From NCBI GenBank assembly GCA_040757205.1, contig JBFLXL010000002.1:186001-250000 (forward strand): 64,000 bases of DNA, in the 5' to 3' direction. The position numbers and the translations under genes were made by a program. Below the pieces are notes generated by a model that saw nothing but the letters and a program-made list of their open reading frames with translations, made no database searches and was not told where the DNA came from. Positions 7,754-15,713 of the stretch are shown piece after piece (the first letter of the stretch is position 1; each line of letters opens with the position of its first letter). This DNA is from Bacillota bacterium (GTDB lineage: Bacteria > Bacillota > Desulfotomaculia > Desulfotomaculales > Desulforudaceae).

Positions 7754-8761
7754 ATGGAGTACTACCTGGAGTTTGTGCGGGAAGTGGAAGAGGGGCGGAT
7801 TCCCCCGGTCTATCTGTTTTACGGGGACGAGGTGTTTTTGCACCGCCAGGCGATCGCGCGGCTGAAGTCGGCCCTGCTCACGGGCGGAGCCGAGGCCTTC
7901 AACCTTTCCGAAATCGACGGAGAGGAGGCGGGGCCGGAGGAAGTGGTGCGGGCCGCCCGCTTGGTGCCGGTGCTGGCGGTCTTCCGGCTGGTGGTGGTGC
8001 GCAACGCACCCTACTTCGACCAGAAACCCGGGCTGGGGAGCGAGTTGCTGGAGGCCTACCTCGACGCCCCCTCGTCCTCGACATGTCTCGTGCTGCAAAA
8101 AGCCGGTCCGGTGGACCGGCGGAAGAAGCTTTACCAATTGGTCACCCGCCGCGGCCGGGCCGTAGATTTCACGCCGCTCTCCCCCGGGGACGCGGCCCGC
8201 TGGGTGAGCCGGGAAGCGAAGAAATCGGGAATTGTCTTCACCCGGGAAGCCATGGACCGGTTTCTCTCTTCGGTTCCGGGGGGGCTGCAGGGTGTGGCCG
8301 TGGAGCTGGAAAAGGTGCTGACCTACGTGGGCGGAAGGGACCGGGTGACCGTTGAGGACGTTGCGGTTCTGGTACCCCTGCGGCGCGAGGAGACCATCTT
8401 TCAGGTGGTCGACGCGGTCGGCGAGGGGCGTTTTGAGGACGCCATCGAGGGGATTCAGGCCTTGACCGCCGCCGGTGAGTCACCCCTCGGCATCCTGGCC
8501 ATGCTCGCCCGCCAGTTTCGCCTGTTGCTCTGCGCGCCCGACCTGGCCGCGTCCGGGCTCACGGTGCCCGACATCGCCGCCCGCCTGCAGACCAAACCTT
8601 TTGTGATTAACAAAGCGCTGGTCCAGTCCCGAAATTATCGCCCCCGTCAGCTGGCCGCGGCGTGCGCGGCTCTTCTGGAAATCGATGCCGACGTCAAGAC
8701 CGGCCGCCGGGACTTCCTCCCGGCCCTTTCGAACTTCTTCCTCCTGGACTATCGCCAATAA
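7754..8761 (+). CDS. holA: DNA polymerase III delta subunit
   Basis: A 335-residue protein with the HolA pattern: N-terminal VYLFYGDEVFLHRQAIARLK, a degenerate AAA+ core without a functional Walker A motif, and the C-terminal helical collar (EETIFQVVDAVGEGRFEDAI; SPLGILAMLARQFRLLL). It is the clamp-loader subunit that opens the beta clamp. It follows comEC by 31 bases and converges on rpsT. A G/C-rich hairpin GCCCCGG-(8 nt)-CCGGGGC ending in TTCT (about 8765-8791) may end the transcript. Confidence 0.93.
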   Translation: MEYYLEFVREVEEGRIPPVYLFYGDEVFLHRQAIARLKSALLTGGAEAFNLSEIDGEEAGPEEVVRAARLVPVLAVFRLVVVRNAPYFDQKPGLGSELLEAYLDAPSSSTCLVLQKAGPVDRRKKLYQLVTRRGRAVDFTPLSPGDAARWVSREAKKSGIVFTREAMDRFLSSVPGGLQGVAVELEKVLTYVGGRDRVTVEDVAVLVPLRREETIFQVVDAVGEGRFEDAIEGIQALTAAGESPLGILAMLARQFRLLLCAPDLAASGLTVPDIAARLQTKPFVINKALVQSRNYRPRQLAAACAALLEIDADVKTGRRDFLPALSNFFLLDYRQ

Positions 8762-8807
8762 ACGGGCCCCGGCCGCAGTACCGGGGCTTCTAGCGCTGAA
8801 CAAACCG

Positions 8808-8863
8808 AAACGGCGGTTCCACATTGGGGAGAAACGGCGGTCTCACATTGGGGAAAACGGCGG
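8808..8863. repeat. Tandem 23-24 bp repeat between holA and rpsT
   Basis: The unit AAACGGCGG-(5 nt)-ACATTGGGGA is present twice (8808-8831 and 8832-8854), followed by a partial third copy AAACGGCGG. It lies between the convergent 3' ends of holA and rpsT and has no coding role that I can see. Confidence 0.8.
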
Positions 8864-8865
8864 CC

Positions 8866-9132
8866 TTAGCCGGTGGTGCTGTTAAACTTCTTGGTCAGGC
8901 GCGACTTCCGGCGCGCGGCGGTATTCTTGTGCAGGATGCCTTTGGATACCCCTTTATCAATGGAGACAAGCGCCTTCTGCAGCTTCTCGCGGACCTGTTC
9001 CCGTTCATCCCCCTGCACCGCTTCTTCGAAACGCCTGATCGCCGTCTTCAGGGCGGACTTGGCCCTCTTGTTCTGCTCGGTGCGCTTGCGGGTGGTCTCA
9101 ATTCGTTTCTTGGCTGAACGGCTGTGCGCCAC
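8866..9132 (-). CDS. rpsT: 30S ribosomal protein S20
   Basis: Read on the minus strand, 88 residues: a very basic helical protein with SRSAKKRIETTRKRTEQNKR near the start, AIRRFEEAV in the middle and GILHKNTAARRKSRLTKKFN at the end, the canonical bS20 signature. It binds 16S rRNA in the 30S body. The start is GTG (9132) behind GGGAGGTGAG. It is divergent from the membrane-protein gene at 9268 and convergent with holA, as in many Clostridia. A minus-strand promoter is visible upstream. Confidence 0.96.
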   Translation of the reverse strand: MAHSRSAKKRIETTRKRTEQNKRAKSALKTAIRRFEEAVQGDEREQVREKLQKALVSIDKGVSKGILHKNTAARRKSRLTKKFNSTTG

Positions 9133-9152
9133 TGTCTCACCTCCCAACGTGC

Positions 9153-9181
9153 AGTGTACCACGCAAGTTTTCAAAATGCAA
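9153..9181 (-). promoter_or_regulatory. Housekeeping promoter of rpsT
   Basis: On the minus strand TTGCAT, a 17-base spacer and TACACT form a sigma-A-type promoter. The -10 box lies about 20 bases upstream of the rpsT GTG. Confidence 0.6.
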
Positions 9182-9267
9182 GCCAAACATTGGCCTTTTT
9201 GCGGTGTATAGCCAATCCGGTTTTCGCTAAAGCTATAGAGAGTTTTCCAGGAAGGGGGTGTTAAAAC

Positions 9268-9627
9268 ATGGCTGAAAACAAGGTTCGTTCCCAGTGGATC
9301 GGGCTGATCGTCCGTTTCGTGGTTTCGGCAATCGTTCTTCTCCTGTTGAGTTGGCTGGTTCCCGGCTTCGTTGTCGCCGGCGGTTTCTTTGGAGCGCTGA
9401 TTGCCGCCGCGGTCATCGCCATTCTCGGCTGGCTGGCTGAAACGGTGCTGGGCGACCGGATTTCGCCCCAGAGCCGGGGCCTGGTCGGCTTCGTCGTGGC
9501 GGCCGTGGTGATCTACCTGGCCCAGTTCATCATCCCGGGCCTTTTGACGGTGAACATCATCGGCGCCCTGATCGCGGCCTTCGTCATCGGCATTATTGAC
9601 GCTTTTGTGCCTACAGTCCTGCGCTAG
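9268..9627 (+). CDS. Small four-helix membrane protein (phage_holin_4_2 / YvlD-like family)
   Basis: A 119-residue hydrophobic protein with four predicted membrane segments (about 11-29, 32-57, 66-86, 89-110) and glycine/alanine-rich helices such as FFGALIAAAVIAILGW and IIGALIAAFVIGII. The size and arrangement fit the phage_holin_4_2 (DUF360/YvlD) family, widespread in spore-formers and not a real phage holin. The start has GAAGGGGGTG upstream. It lies immediately before spoIIP, where a germination protease (gpr) gene is often found in relatives; gpr is not here. Confidence 0.75.
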   Translation: MAENKVRSQWIGLIVRFVVSAIVLLLLSWLVPGFVVAGGFFGALIAAAVIAILGWLAETVLGDRISPQSRGLVGFVVAAVVIYLAQFIIPGLLTVNIIGALIAAFVIGIIDAFVPTVLR

Positions 9628-9633
9628 AACACA

Positions 9634-9677
9634 TAATCCCCCCTTTTGCGGCGTACACATCCGGAGAGGGGGGATTA
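9634..9677 (+). promoter_or_regulatory. 10-bp perfect hairpin masking the spoIIP ribosome-binding site
   Basis: TAATCCCCCC (9634-9643) and GGGGGGATTA (9668-9677) are perfect inverted repeats around a 24-base loop. The G run is also the only Shine-Dalgarno candidate for the spoIIP TTG at 9682. In RNA the hairpin would hide the site; there is no U run after it, so it is not a standard terminator. Confidence 0.6.
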
Positions 9678-9681
9678 GGTC

Positions 9682-10665
9682 TTGCGCCGGACAGTCAGTG
9701 TACTCCTTTTCGGTCTTCTGCTGGTTTGGATCTGGGTGTTCCCCGGAGCAATGAACCTGGCCGGGGCCGGGACCGGGGCCTTCCTGGAATGGAGCACCCG
9801 TGAACCGCAAAAGGTCGTGAACACGGTTCTGCCGGGCTGGATGGGCGTTTCCCCGGTTGATCCGGGCGGAATGGCCGCCGGGGTCTTGGAGCGGGTGGCC
9901 CGGGCCGACCTGAGGGATCCCGGGCGGATGATCGCCCGCCAGATGTCGTTGCCCGCCGGGACCCGCACTCCTGGGCCTGTTTCCACGGTGGTGTCCTTGC
10001 CTCCGGTGGAGGTTTCCAAGGGGGCGAGAGGCGTTTCCGGGCGGGCCGGGGCGGTGACGGTGGGAATCTACCACACGCACACCGGCGAAACCTACGAATT
10101 AACCGACGGGGTGGAACGGTTCGACGAGAAGCCCGGGGCCGTGGTGGAAGTCGGGAGGGCGCTGAAGAGGGCGCTCCAGGAAAGGCACGGCCTCGGGGTG
10201 GCCCATTCGGAGACGAGGCACGACGTGCCCTACAGCCGTTCCTACCTTGAATCGGAAGAGACCGCGCGCCGGATGGTCGAGGAGCACCCCGGGCTCAAGA
10301 TGCTGATCGACCTGCACCGGGACAGCCTCAAAGACCGGGCGCATTCGGTGACCGAGATCGGAGGCCAGGAGGTGGCCACGATCCTCCTGGTCGTCGGTTC
10401 GGACGCGCGCCGGCCGTTTCCCGATTGGGAAAAGAACTACGAACTCGCCCGGGCCGTCGCCGCCAAGTCCCAGGAGCTGTACCCGGGCCTTTGCGTGGGG
10501 GTGAGAGTCAAGGAGGGGCGATATAACCAGTTTCTCCATCCGGGAGCGCTGCTCGTGGAGGTCGGCAGTGTGGCGAACTACACGGAAGAAGCCCTGCGCA
10601 CCGCCGAAGTCCTGGCCGACATCCTGGCGGCGGTCCTGGCGGATATCCCGGAAGACCAGGAGTAG
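9682..10665 (+). CDS. spoIIP: Stage II sporulation protein P (peptidoglycan amidase/endopeptidase)
   Basis: A 327-residue protein with an N-terminal membrane anchor (about 4-26) and a catalytic domain opening with VGIYHTHTGETYE, the SpoIIP hallmark that includes the metal-binding histidine, and continuing with LIDLHRDS and LLVEVGSVANYTEEALR. With SpoIID and SpoIIM it degrades septal peptidoglycan to drive engulfment of the forespore. It starts with TTG. It lies a few kilobases upstream of lepA, a conserved arrangement. Its ribosome-binding site falls inside the hairpin at 9634-9677. Confidence 0.94.
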   Translation: MRRTVSVLLFGLLLVWIWVFPGAMNLAGAGTGAFLEWSTREPQKVVNTVLPGWMGVSPVDPGGMAAGVLERVARADLRDPGRMIARQMSLPAGTRTPGPVSTVVSLPPVEVSKGARGVSGRAGAVTVGIYHTHTGETYELTDGVERFDEKPGAVVEVGRALKRALQERHGLGVAHSETRHDVPYSRSYLESEETARRMVEEHPGLKMLIDLHRDSLKDRAHSVTEIGGQEVATILLVVGSDARRPFPDWEKNYELARAVAAKSQELYPGLCVGVRVKEGRYNQFLHPGALLVEVGSVANYTEEALRTAEVLADILAAVLADIPEDQE

Positions 10666-10954
10666 CCGCACCAACGTGGTTGGAGCGGCACAGAGTCCGG
10701 ACACGGCAGACAAATGAAACGGCAGGCGTCCGCGGCACGGGCGCTTTTTCCTTGCCCGTGGGAAAGCCGCCCGCGAATGGCGGCTTCATCGGTGCGGACA
10801 CAGTGGCCGAAGATGATGCCCCGGTTGAGCACACCGCTCGCCAGGAGGCCAGTCGGCGGGTAGACTGCAGCGGCGCCGGCGTTTGGCGGGGTGTACGCCC
10901 GGTCTAGCCTCATACGGTGGTGGGCATAATAGGAGTTGGCAAGGAGGTGAGTCG

Positions 10955-11209
10955 ATGGGCGCCGCAAGAGCCCGGATGGTTCTGGTGCTGGTGTTGTCCG
11001 TGTCCCTGCTGGCCTGGGGCACCAGTACCTGCCTTTACCACCTGAACCACTTTCTCGCCCCGCCCCGGCCGATCCGGGCGGTCGAGTTCCACCGCCTGGA
11101 TGACGAGCGCCTTGTCTGCACGCTGTTGGGGGTAAACCTCGTGCTTGAGGTGCCGCACCGTCATTCCTGGTGGGTACCGGGCGCACCGCCGCCCGGGCCG
11201 CAGTATTGA
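10955..11209 (+). CDS. Small exported or membrane-anchored protein of unknown function
   Basis: An 84-residue frame with an excellent ribosome-binding site (AAGGAGGTGA, five bases before ATG). Residues about 6-26 are a hydrophobic helix (MVLVLVLSVSLLAWGTSTCL) that could be a signal anchor, possibly with a lipobox-like cysteine. The remainder is basic/proline-rich (LAPPRPIRAVEFHRLDDERL, PPPGPQY). I do not recognise a family. It lies between spoIIP and the glycosyltransferase gene. The 290 bases upstream hold only short open frames without coding features. Confidence 0.55.
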   Translation: MGAARARMVLVLVLSVSLLAWGTSTCLYHLNHFLAPPRPIRAVEFHRLDDERLVCTLLGVNLVLEVPHRHSWWVPGAPPPGPQY

Positions 11210-11315
11210 TGCCGGCAACGCCATACTTGCGTTCGAGGAGGCAGGAACTTAAGCATAAGGCGGCAAATATTGTTTTTGGCAGCTGAATTTTTATTGATAG
11301 GAAAGCGGCGGCAGG

Positions 11316-12494
11316 ATGAAGGTTGTTATCGGATCGGAATCATTTTATCCGAACATTTCCGGCGTGGCCGTCACCACGATGAATCTTGCCTCCCACCTGG
11401 CAGGCAGAGGGTACGAAGTGACGATTATTGCTCCTTCTCCCGGCCGCCGGAGCTACCGGGAACAGTTGGCGGAGGGCTTGGCGGTCGAGCGGATCAGTTC
11501 CTTCCCCAATCCCTTTCGTAAGGGCTTCCGGGTCACCTTTTTCCCGCGTGCCCTGGTGGGGCAAATCCTGGATCGGTGTTCTCCGGATGTCATTCACCTT
11601 CAGGATCCCACGTCCATCGGGTGCGCCTTGTTGAGCGAAGCCGAAAAAAGAGGCATTCCCGTGGTGATCAGCCATCATTTCACGATTGATTACGTTTTGG
11701 CCTACCTTCGGTTTCTGAAACCGTTCCATGGTCCCCTGCGCCGGTGGCTAACGAGAAGAACGAACAGGTTCTACAATTCCTGCCGGTACGTAATCACTCC
11801 CAGTAAGACGGTGAAAAACCAGTTGGAATCGGCGGGATTGAAAACCCGGATCAAGGTCGTTTCAAACGGCGTGGACCTCAACCGCTTCTTTGCGTACGAA
11901 CCGCCGTCCGGCATACGGGCGGCGCTCCATCTGCCCAACCATCCGATAGTGCTCTACGTGGGGCGGATAGACCCGGAGAAAAGCCTGGACACGCTGATTA
12001 GGGCCGTACCCATCGTGCTGGCCCGGCACAGAGCCCACTTTGTGCTCTGTGGGGGCGGTAATCTCTTGGAAGCGCTCAGGAAGCGGCTTAGACAGGAAAG
12101 GCTCACCGACAGCGTCACTCTGCTGGGGCCTTTGGACCACGACAGTGAACTCCTGCCCCGGATATACCAGTTGGCGGCCTGTTTCGTAATCCCGTCCGGG
12201 ATGGAAACCCAGAGTATCGTCACCCTGGAGGCGATGGCTTCCGGACTGCCGGTTGTCGCCGCGCGGGCCGCGGCCCTGCCGGAGCTGGTCGCCGATGGTG
12301 ACAACGGGCTTCTGTTCCGTTTCGGAGACGAACAGGATCTGGCGGCCAAGATCAATCTGCTCCTGGAGGACGAGGAGATGCGGCGGCTGATGGGCCGGCG
12401 CAGCCTGGAAAATGTGGTGCGGCACGAACTGCAGCAAAATCTGGCCCGGATCGAGGTTGTCTATGATGAACTGGTGGAAAAAGTATCGGGGTAA
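11316..12494 (+). CDS. GT4-family glycosyltransferase
   Basis: A 392-residue GT-B enzyme. The N-terminal Rossmann half begins MKVVIGSESFYPNISGVAVT and contains IHLQDPTSIG and SHHFTIDYVL. The C-terminal half starts VVSNGVDLNRF and YVGRIDPEKSLDTLI and has the GT4 nucleotide-sugar motif EAMASGLPVVAARAAALPEL preceded by PSGMETQSIV. Proteins of this pattern transfer a sugar from UDP or GDP to a lipid acceptor such as diacylglycerol or phosphatidylinositol in Gram-positives; the acceptor here is unknown. It lies upstream of lepA and has no glycan-synthesis partners in the window. Confidence 0.9.
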   Translation: MKVVIGSESFYPNISGVAVTTMNLASHLAGRGYEVTIIAPSPGRRSYREQLAEGLAVERISSFPNPFRKGFRVTFFPRALVGQILDRCSPDVIHLQDPTSIGCALLSEAEKRGIPVVISHHFTIDYVLAYLRFLKPFHGPLRRWLTRRTNRFYNSCRYVITPSKTVKNQLESAGLKTRIKVVSNGVDLNRFFAYEPPSGIRAALHLPNHPIVLYVGRIDPEKSLDTLIRAVPIVLARHRAHFVLCGGGNLLEALRKRLRQERLTDSVTLLGPLDHDSELLPRIYQLAACFVIPSGMETQSIVTLEAMASGLPVVAARAAALPELVADGDNGLLFRFGDEQDLAAKINLLLEDEEMRRLMGRRSLENVVRHELQQNLARIEVVYDELVEKVSG

Positions 12495-12532
12495 ACCGGC
12501 GCAGGTGATACATCTGTTTGGCCGTTTTGGCT

Positions 12533-12541
12533 GTTATAATA
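12533..12541 (+). promoter_or_regulatory. Extended -10 promoter of lepA
   Basis: TG-T-TATAAT (12533-12541) is a perfect extended -10 element 27 bases before the lepA ATG; no good -35 box is seen. Confidence 0.5.
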
Positions 12542-12567
12542 TTCAGTAGTGACTGGAGCATCAACAC

Positions 12568-14376
12568 ATGCTGGTGGAACGCGACCGGATCCGCAATTTC
12601 TGTATCATTGCCCATATCGACCACGGCAAATCGACTTTGGCCGACCGGCTGCTGGAGCACACCGGGGCGCTCGTGGGGCGCCGGATGCAGGAGCAGGTGC
12701 TGGACCAGATGGACCTAGAGCGGGAGCGCGGCATCACCATCAAACTGCAGGCGGTCCGCCTGGCCTACCGGGCCCGCGACGGCCGGGATTACCAGTTGAA
12801 CCTGATCGACACTCCCGGACACGTTGATTTTTCCTACGAGGTCTCCCGGAGCCTGGCGGCCTGCGAGGGGGCTCTGCTGGTCGTCGACGCCGGCCAGGGC
12901 ATCGAGGCCCAGACCTTGGCCAATGTCAACCTGGCTCTGGACCACCACCTGACCATCATCCCGGTCATCAACAAGATCGACCTGGCGAGCGCCGAACCCG
13001 ACCGGGTGCGGCGGGAACTGGAGGACGTCATCGGCCTGGACGGCGCGGACGCCGTCCTGGCTTCGGCGAAGCGCGGGGACGGGGTGGAGGAGATCCTGGA
13101 ACGGATCGTCCGGGACGTCCCCCCGCCCGGCGGTGATCCCGCGGCCCCTTTGCGGGCCCTGATTTTCGATTCCCACTACGACCCGTACCGGGGGGTCATC
13201 GCTTACTTCCGGCTGATGGACGGCCGGCTTTCCCCCGGCGAGCCGGTCCGGATGATGGCCACCGGCCGGGAGTTCGAGGTCAGCGAATTGGGGGTATTCA
13301 CCCCGGCGCCGGTCGCGGTGGATGAACTGCGCGCCGGCGAGGTGGGCTTCATGGCCGCGGGGATCAAGAACGTCAAGGACTGCCGGGTGGGCGACACGGT
13401 CACCGCCGCCCGCCGCCCGGCCGCCACGCCGTTGCCCGGCTACCGGAAGGCGAAGCCGATGGTGTACTGCGGCCTGTTTCCGGTGGAAGGGGCCGAGTTT
13501 GAAAAGGTACGGGACGCTTTGGACCGGCTTTCCCTGAACGACGCCTCCCTGGTCTATGAGCCGGAGACCTCGACGGCGCTCGGTTTCGGCTTCCGGTGCG
13601 GTTTCTTGGGTCTTTTGCACATGGAGATCATCCAGGAGCGGCTGGAACGGGAGTACGGGCTGGACCTGATCACCACCGCGCCCAGCGTGGTGTACCGGGT
13701 GACCCGGTCGAACGGCGCCGTCCTGGAAATCCGGAACCCGTCCGAGATGCCCCCGGCTCACGAGATCGAAAAGATGGAGGAGCCCTTCGTGCTCACCGCG
13801 CTCCTCTTGCCCCAGGACTACATCGGGCCGGTGATGGAGCTCTGCCGGGACCGCCGGGGCACCTTCCGGAACATGGAGTACATCAGCACCCGCCGGGTGC
13901 TGATCACCTACGAGATGCCGCTCGCCGAGATCATCTACGACTTCTTTGACCGCTTAAAATCCGCAACCCGCGGCTACGCGTCCATGGACTACGACCTCCT
14001 CGGCTACCAGGAGTCCGACCTGGTGCGCGTGGACATCCTGGTGACCGGGGAACGGCTGGACGCCCTTTCGATCATCGTCCACCGGGACCGGGCCTACCAC
14101 CGGTCCAAGATCATCGTGGAACGGCTGCGGGATCTGATTCCGCGGCAGATGTTCGAGATCGTGATCCAGGCGGCCATCGGGCAGCGGGTGATCGCGCGGG
14201 AAAGTATCCGCGCCCTGCGCAAAGCGGTGCTGGAGAAGTGCTACGGCGGCGACGTCACCCGCAAGCGCAAGCTCCTGGAGAAACAAAAAGAAGGCAAGAA
14301 GCGGATGAAACAGGTGGGCCACGTCCAGATTCCCCAGGAGGCCTTCATGTCGGTCTTGAGCATCGGGCAGAAATGA
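12568..14376 (+). CDS. lepA: Elongation factor 4 (LepA)
   Basis: A 602-residue translational GTPase. G1 AHIDHGKST and G3 DTPGHVDF near residues 12-85, G4 NKIDL; after the EF-G-like domains II, III and V comes the LepA-specific C-terminal domain with a basic end ([20 protein letters not shown]). EF4 binds ribosomes and can back-translocate stalled elongation complexes. Length and domain order are normal. It precedes hrcA by 96 bases, the usual Firmicutes order. Confidence 0.97.
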   Translation: MLVERDRIRNFCIIAHIDHGKSTLADRLLEHTGALVGRRMQEQVLDQMDLERERGITIKLQAVRLAYRARDGRDYQLNLIDTPGHVDFSYEVSRSLAACEGALLVVDAGQGIEAQTLANVNLALDHHLTIIPVINKIDLASAEPDRVRRELEDVIGLDGADAVLASAKRGDGVEEILERIVRDVPPPGGDPAAPLRALIFDSHYDPYRGVIAYFRLMDGRLSPGEPVRMMATGREFEVSELGVFTPAPVAVDELRAGEVGFMAAGIKNVKDCRVGDTVTAARRPAATPLPGYRKAKPMVYCGLFPVEGAEFEKVRDALDRLSLNDASLVYEPETSTALGFGFRCGFLGLLHMEIIQERLEREYGLDLITTAPSVVYRVTRSNGAVLEIRNPSEMPPAHEIEKMEEPFVLTALLLPQDYIGPVMELCRDRRGTFRNMEYISTRRVLITYEMPLAEIIYDFFDRLKSATRGYASMDYDLLGYQESDLVRVDILVTGERLDALSIIVHRDRAYHRSKIIVERLRDLIPRQMFEIVIQAAIGQRVIARESIRALRKAVLEKCYGGDVTRKRKLLEKQKEGKKRMKQVGHVQIPQEAFMSVLSIGQK

Positions 14377-14389
14377 CCCGGCCCGAGGC

Positions 14390-14418
14390 TTGACAGATAC
14401 AGGGAAGGGTGCTATCTT
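14390..14418 (+). promoter_or_regulatory. Sigma-A promoter of the hrcA-dnaK operon
   Basis: TTGACA (14390-14395), a 17-base spacer and TATCTT (14413-14418). The predicted transcription start (about 14425) falls just before the CIRCE operator, so HrcA binding would block initiation. Confidence 0.8.
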
Positions 14419-14429
14419 ATTGCCTGGGA

Positions 14430-14456
14430 TTAGCACTCATTCCAGGAGAGTGCTAA
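14430..14456 (+). promoter_or_regulatory. CIRCE operator (HrcA binding site)
   Basis: A perfect match to the CIRCE consensus: TTAGCACTC, nine bases, GAGTGCTAA. It lies between the promoter and the hrcA start, giving autoregulated heat-shock control of the whole operon. No second CIRCE was seen before dnaK or dnaJ. Confidence 0.97.
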
Positions 14457-14472
14457 CAAGGGGGGCGGAACC

Positions 14473-15507
14473 GTGGGCATCGACGAACGCAAGAAAGAAA
14501 TCCTCCGGGCGATAGTCCTCGACTACATCGCCACCGCGGAACCGGTCGGTTCCCGGACCATCGCCCGCAAGTACGGGTTGGGCATCAGCCCGGCCACCAT
14601 CCGTAACGAAATGGCCGACCTGGAGGAGATGGGCTATCTCGAACAGCCGCACACGTCCGCGGGGCGGATTCCGTCACAGCGGGGCTACCGGTATTACGTC
14701 GACCGGCTCATGGAACCCGAGACCCCGGCGGAAGAGGAAAAGCTGATCATCAGGGCCAACTACCAGGCCAAAGCCAAGAGCATCTCCGAAGTCATCGAAC
14801 GAACCGGGCAACTGGTGAGCCAGCTGACCAGCTACGCTGCTCTCGTGTCAACGCCCCGGATGATCGGTAGTGCCGTGCGGCACGTGCAGTTGGTCGCCAT
14901 GGGGGAGGGCAAGGCCATGGTGCTCGTGGTCACCGAGCCCGAGCGCGTGCAGACGCGGGTGATCGACGTGCCGGAAAACATCACGGGCGAGGACCTGGAG
15001 ACCATTTCCCGGGTCTTAAACGCGAAGATCAGGGGCCACAGCTTAAACGACATCCGGATCACCATCCTGCGCGAGATCTACTTTGAGTTGTTGCGCCACA
15101 AGGCCATGGTCGAATACATCATGGAACTCATCGGGGACAGTGAGGAAAGCACGGAAGAACGGGTGTATCTGGGCGGGGTCTTGAACATCCTGAACCAGCC
15201 CGAATTCCGGAACGTGGAGAAAATGAAGACGCTTCTTAGCCTTCTGGACCAGGAGGGACTCCTGTCGTCCCTGTTGGCTGAACAGGCCGAACAGGAGGAG
15301 GGAATCACCGTCCTCATCGGCGATGAGTTCAAGTGCGACCTCATCCAGGGCTGCAGCCTGGTCAGCGCCCGCTACGGAGTCGGCGGGCGCGCCGTGGGCG
15401 CTCTGGCGGTGCTGGGGCCGAGCCGCATGGACTACGCCCGGGTGACCGGCCTGGTGGAATACCTGACCCGAAACCTTTCCCGGGTTTTGGAGAAACTGTA
15501 CAGGTAG
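14473..15507 (+). CDS. hrcA: Heat-inducible transcription repressor HrcA
   Basis: A 344-residue repressor: N-terminal winged helix (RKKEILRAIVLDYIATAEPV; GISPATIRNEMADLEEMGYL; TSAGRIPSQRGYRYYVDRLM) and a C-terminal GAF-like dimerisation domain (ITVLIGDEF; LGPSRMDYARVTGLVEYL). It binds CIRCE and loses binding on heat shock. The GTG start lies behind AAGGGGGGCGG. First gene of the chaperone operon; a repeat-rich 200-base gap separates it from the chaperonin gene. Confidence 0.96.
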   Translation: MGIDERKKEILRAIVLDYIATAEPVGSRTIARKYGLGISPATIRNEMADLEEMGYLEQPHTSAGRIPSQRGYRYYVDRLMEPETPAEEEKLIIRANYQAKAKSISEVIERTGQLVSQLTSYAALVSTPRMIGSAVRHVQLVAMGEGKAMVLVVTEPERVQTRVIDVPENITGEDLETISRVLNAKIRGHSLNDIRITILREIYFELLRHKAMVEYIMELIGDSEESTEERVYLGGVLNILNQPEFRNVEKMKTLLSLLDQEGLLSSLLAEQAEQEEGITVLIGDEFKCDLIQGCSLVSARYGVGGRAVGALAVLGPSRMDYARVTGLVEYLTRNLSRVLEKLYR

Positions 15508-15510
15508 AAG

Positions 15511-15678
15511 AATTCAGAATTCAGAATTCAGGAGTCAGGAGTGAGAATCCAGAATGGGGAAACCAACGGGAAGAACCCGAATCAATTCCGGACTTAAGTC
15601 CGATGCGCTGAGATGCCGGTGATTGTGTCTTTTGGTTCTTAATCTTCTGAATTCTGGATTCTGAATTCTATATTCTGT
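15511..15678. repeat. Inverted-arm repeat (AATTCAGGAGTCAGG family) between hrcA and chaperonin
   Basis: The left arm is rich in AATTCAGAATTCAGGAG words (about 15511-15556), and the right arm (about 15645-15678) reads CTTCTGAATTCTGGATTCTG and continues in the same style. About 90 unique bases between them have no recognisable gene. The arms belong to the same family as the S23-fragment element at 4239-4396, so this may be a relic from which the S23 gene was lost. Confidence 0.6.
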
Positions 15679-15713
15679 CCCATCAGAATTCTGTCCCTCC
15701 GGGAGGTGTTTTC

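Noticed and set aside
9133-10080. N-terminal extension of rpsT across the holin-like and spoIIP genes (404-codon frame)
   Set aside because: bS20 is 88 residues; the GTG at 9132 has a good Shine-Dalgarno site and the extension is a shadow of genes on the other strand.
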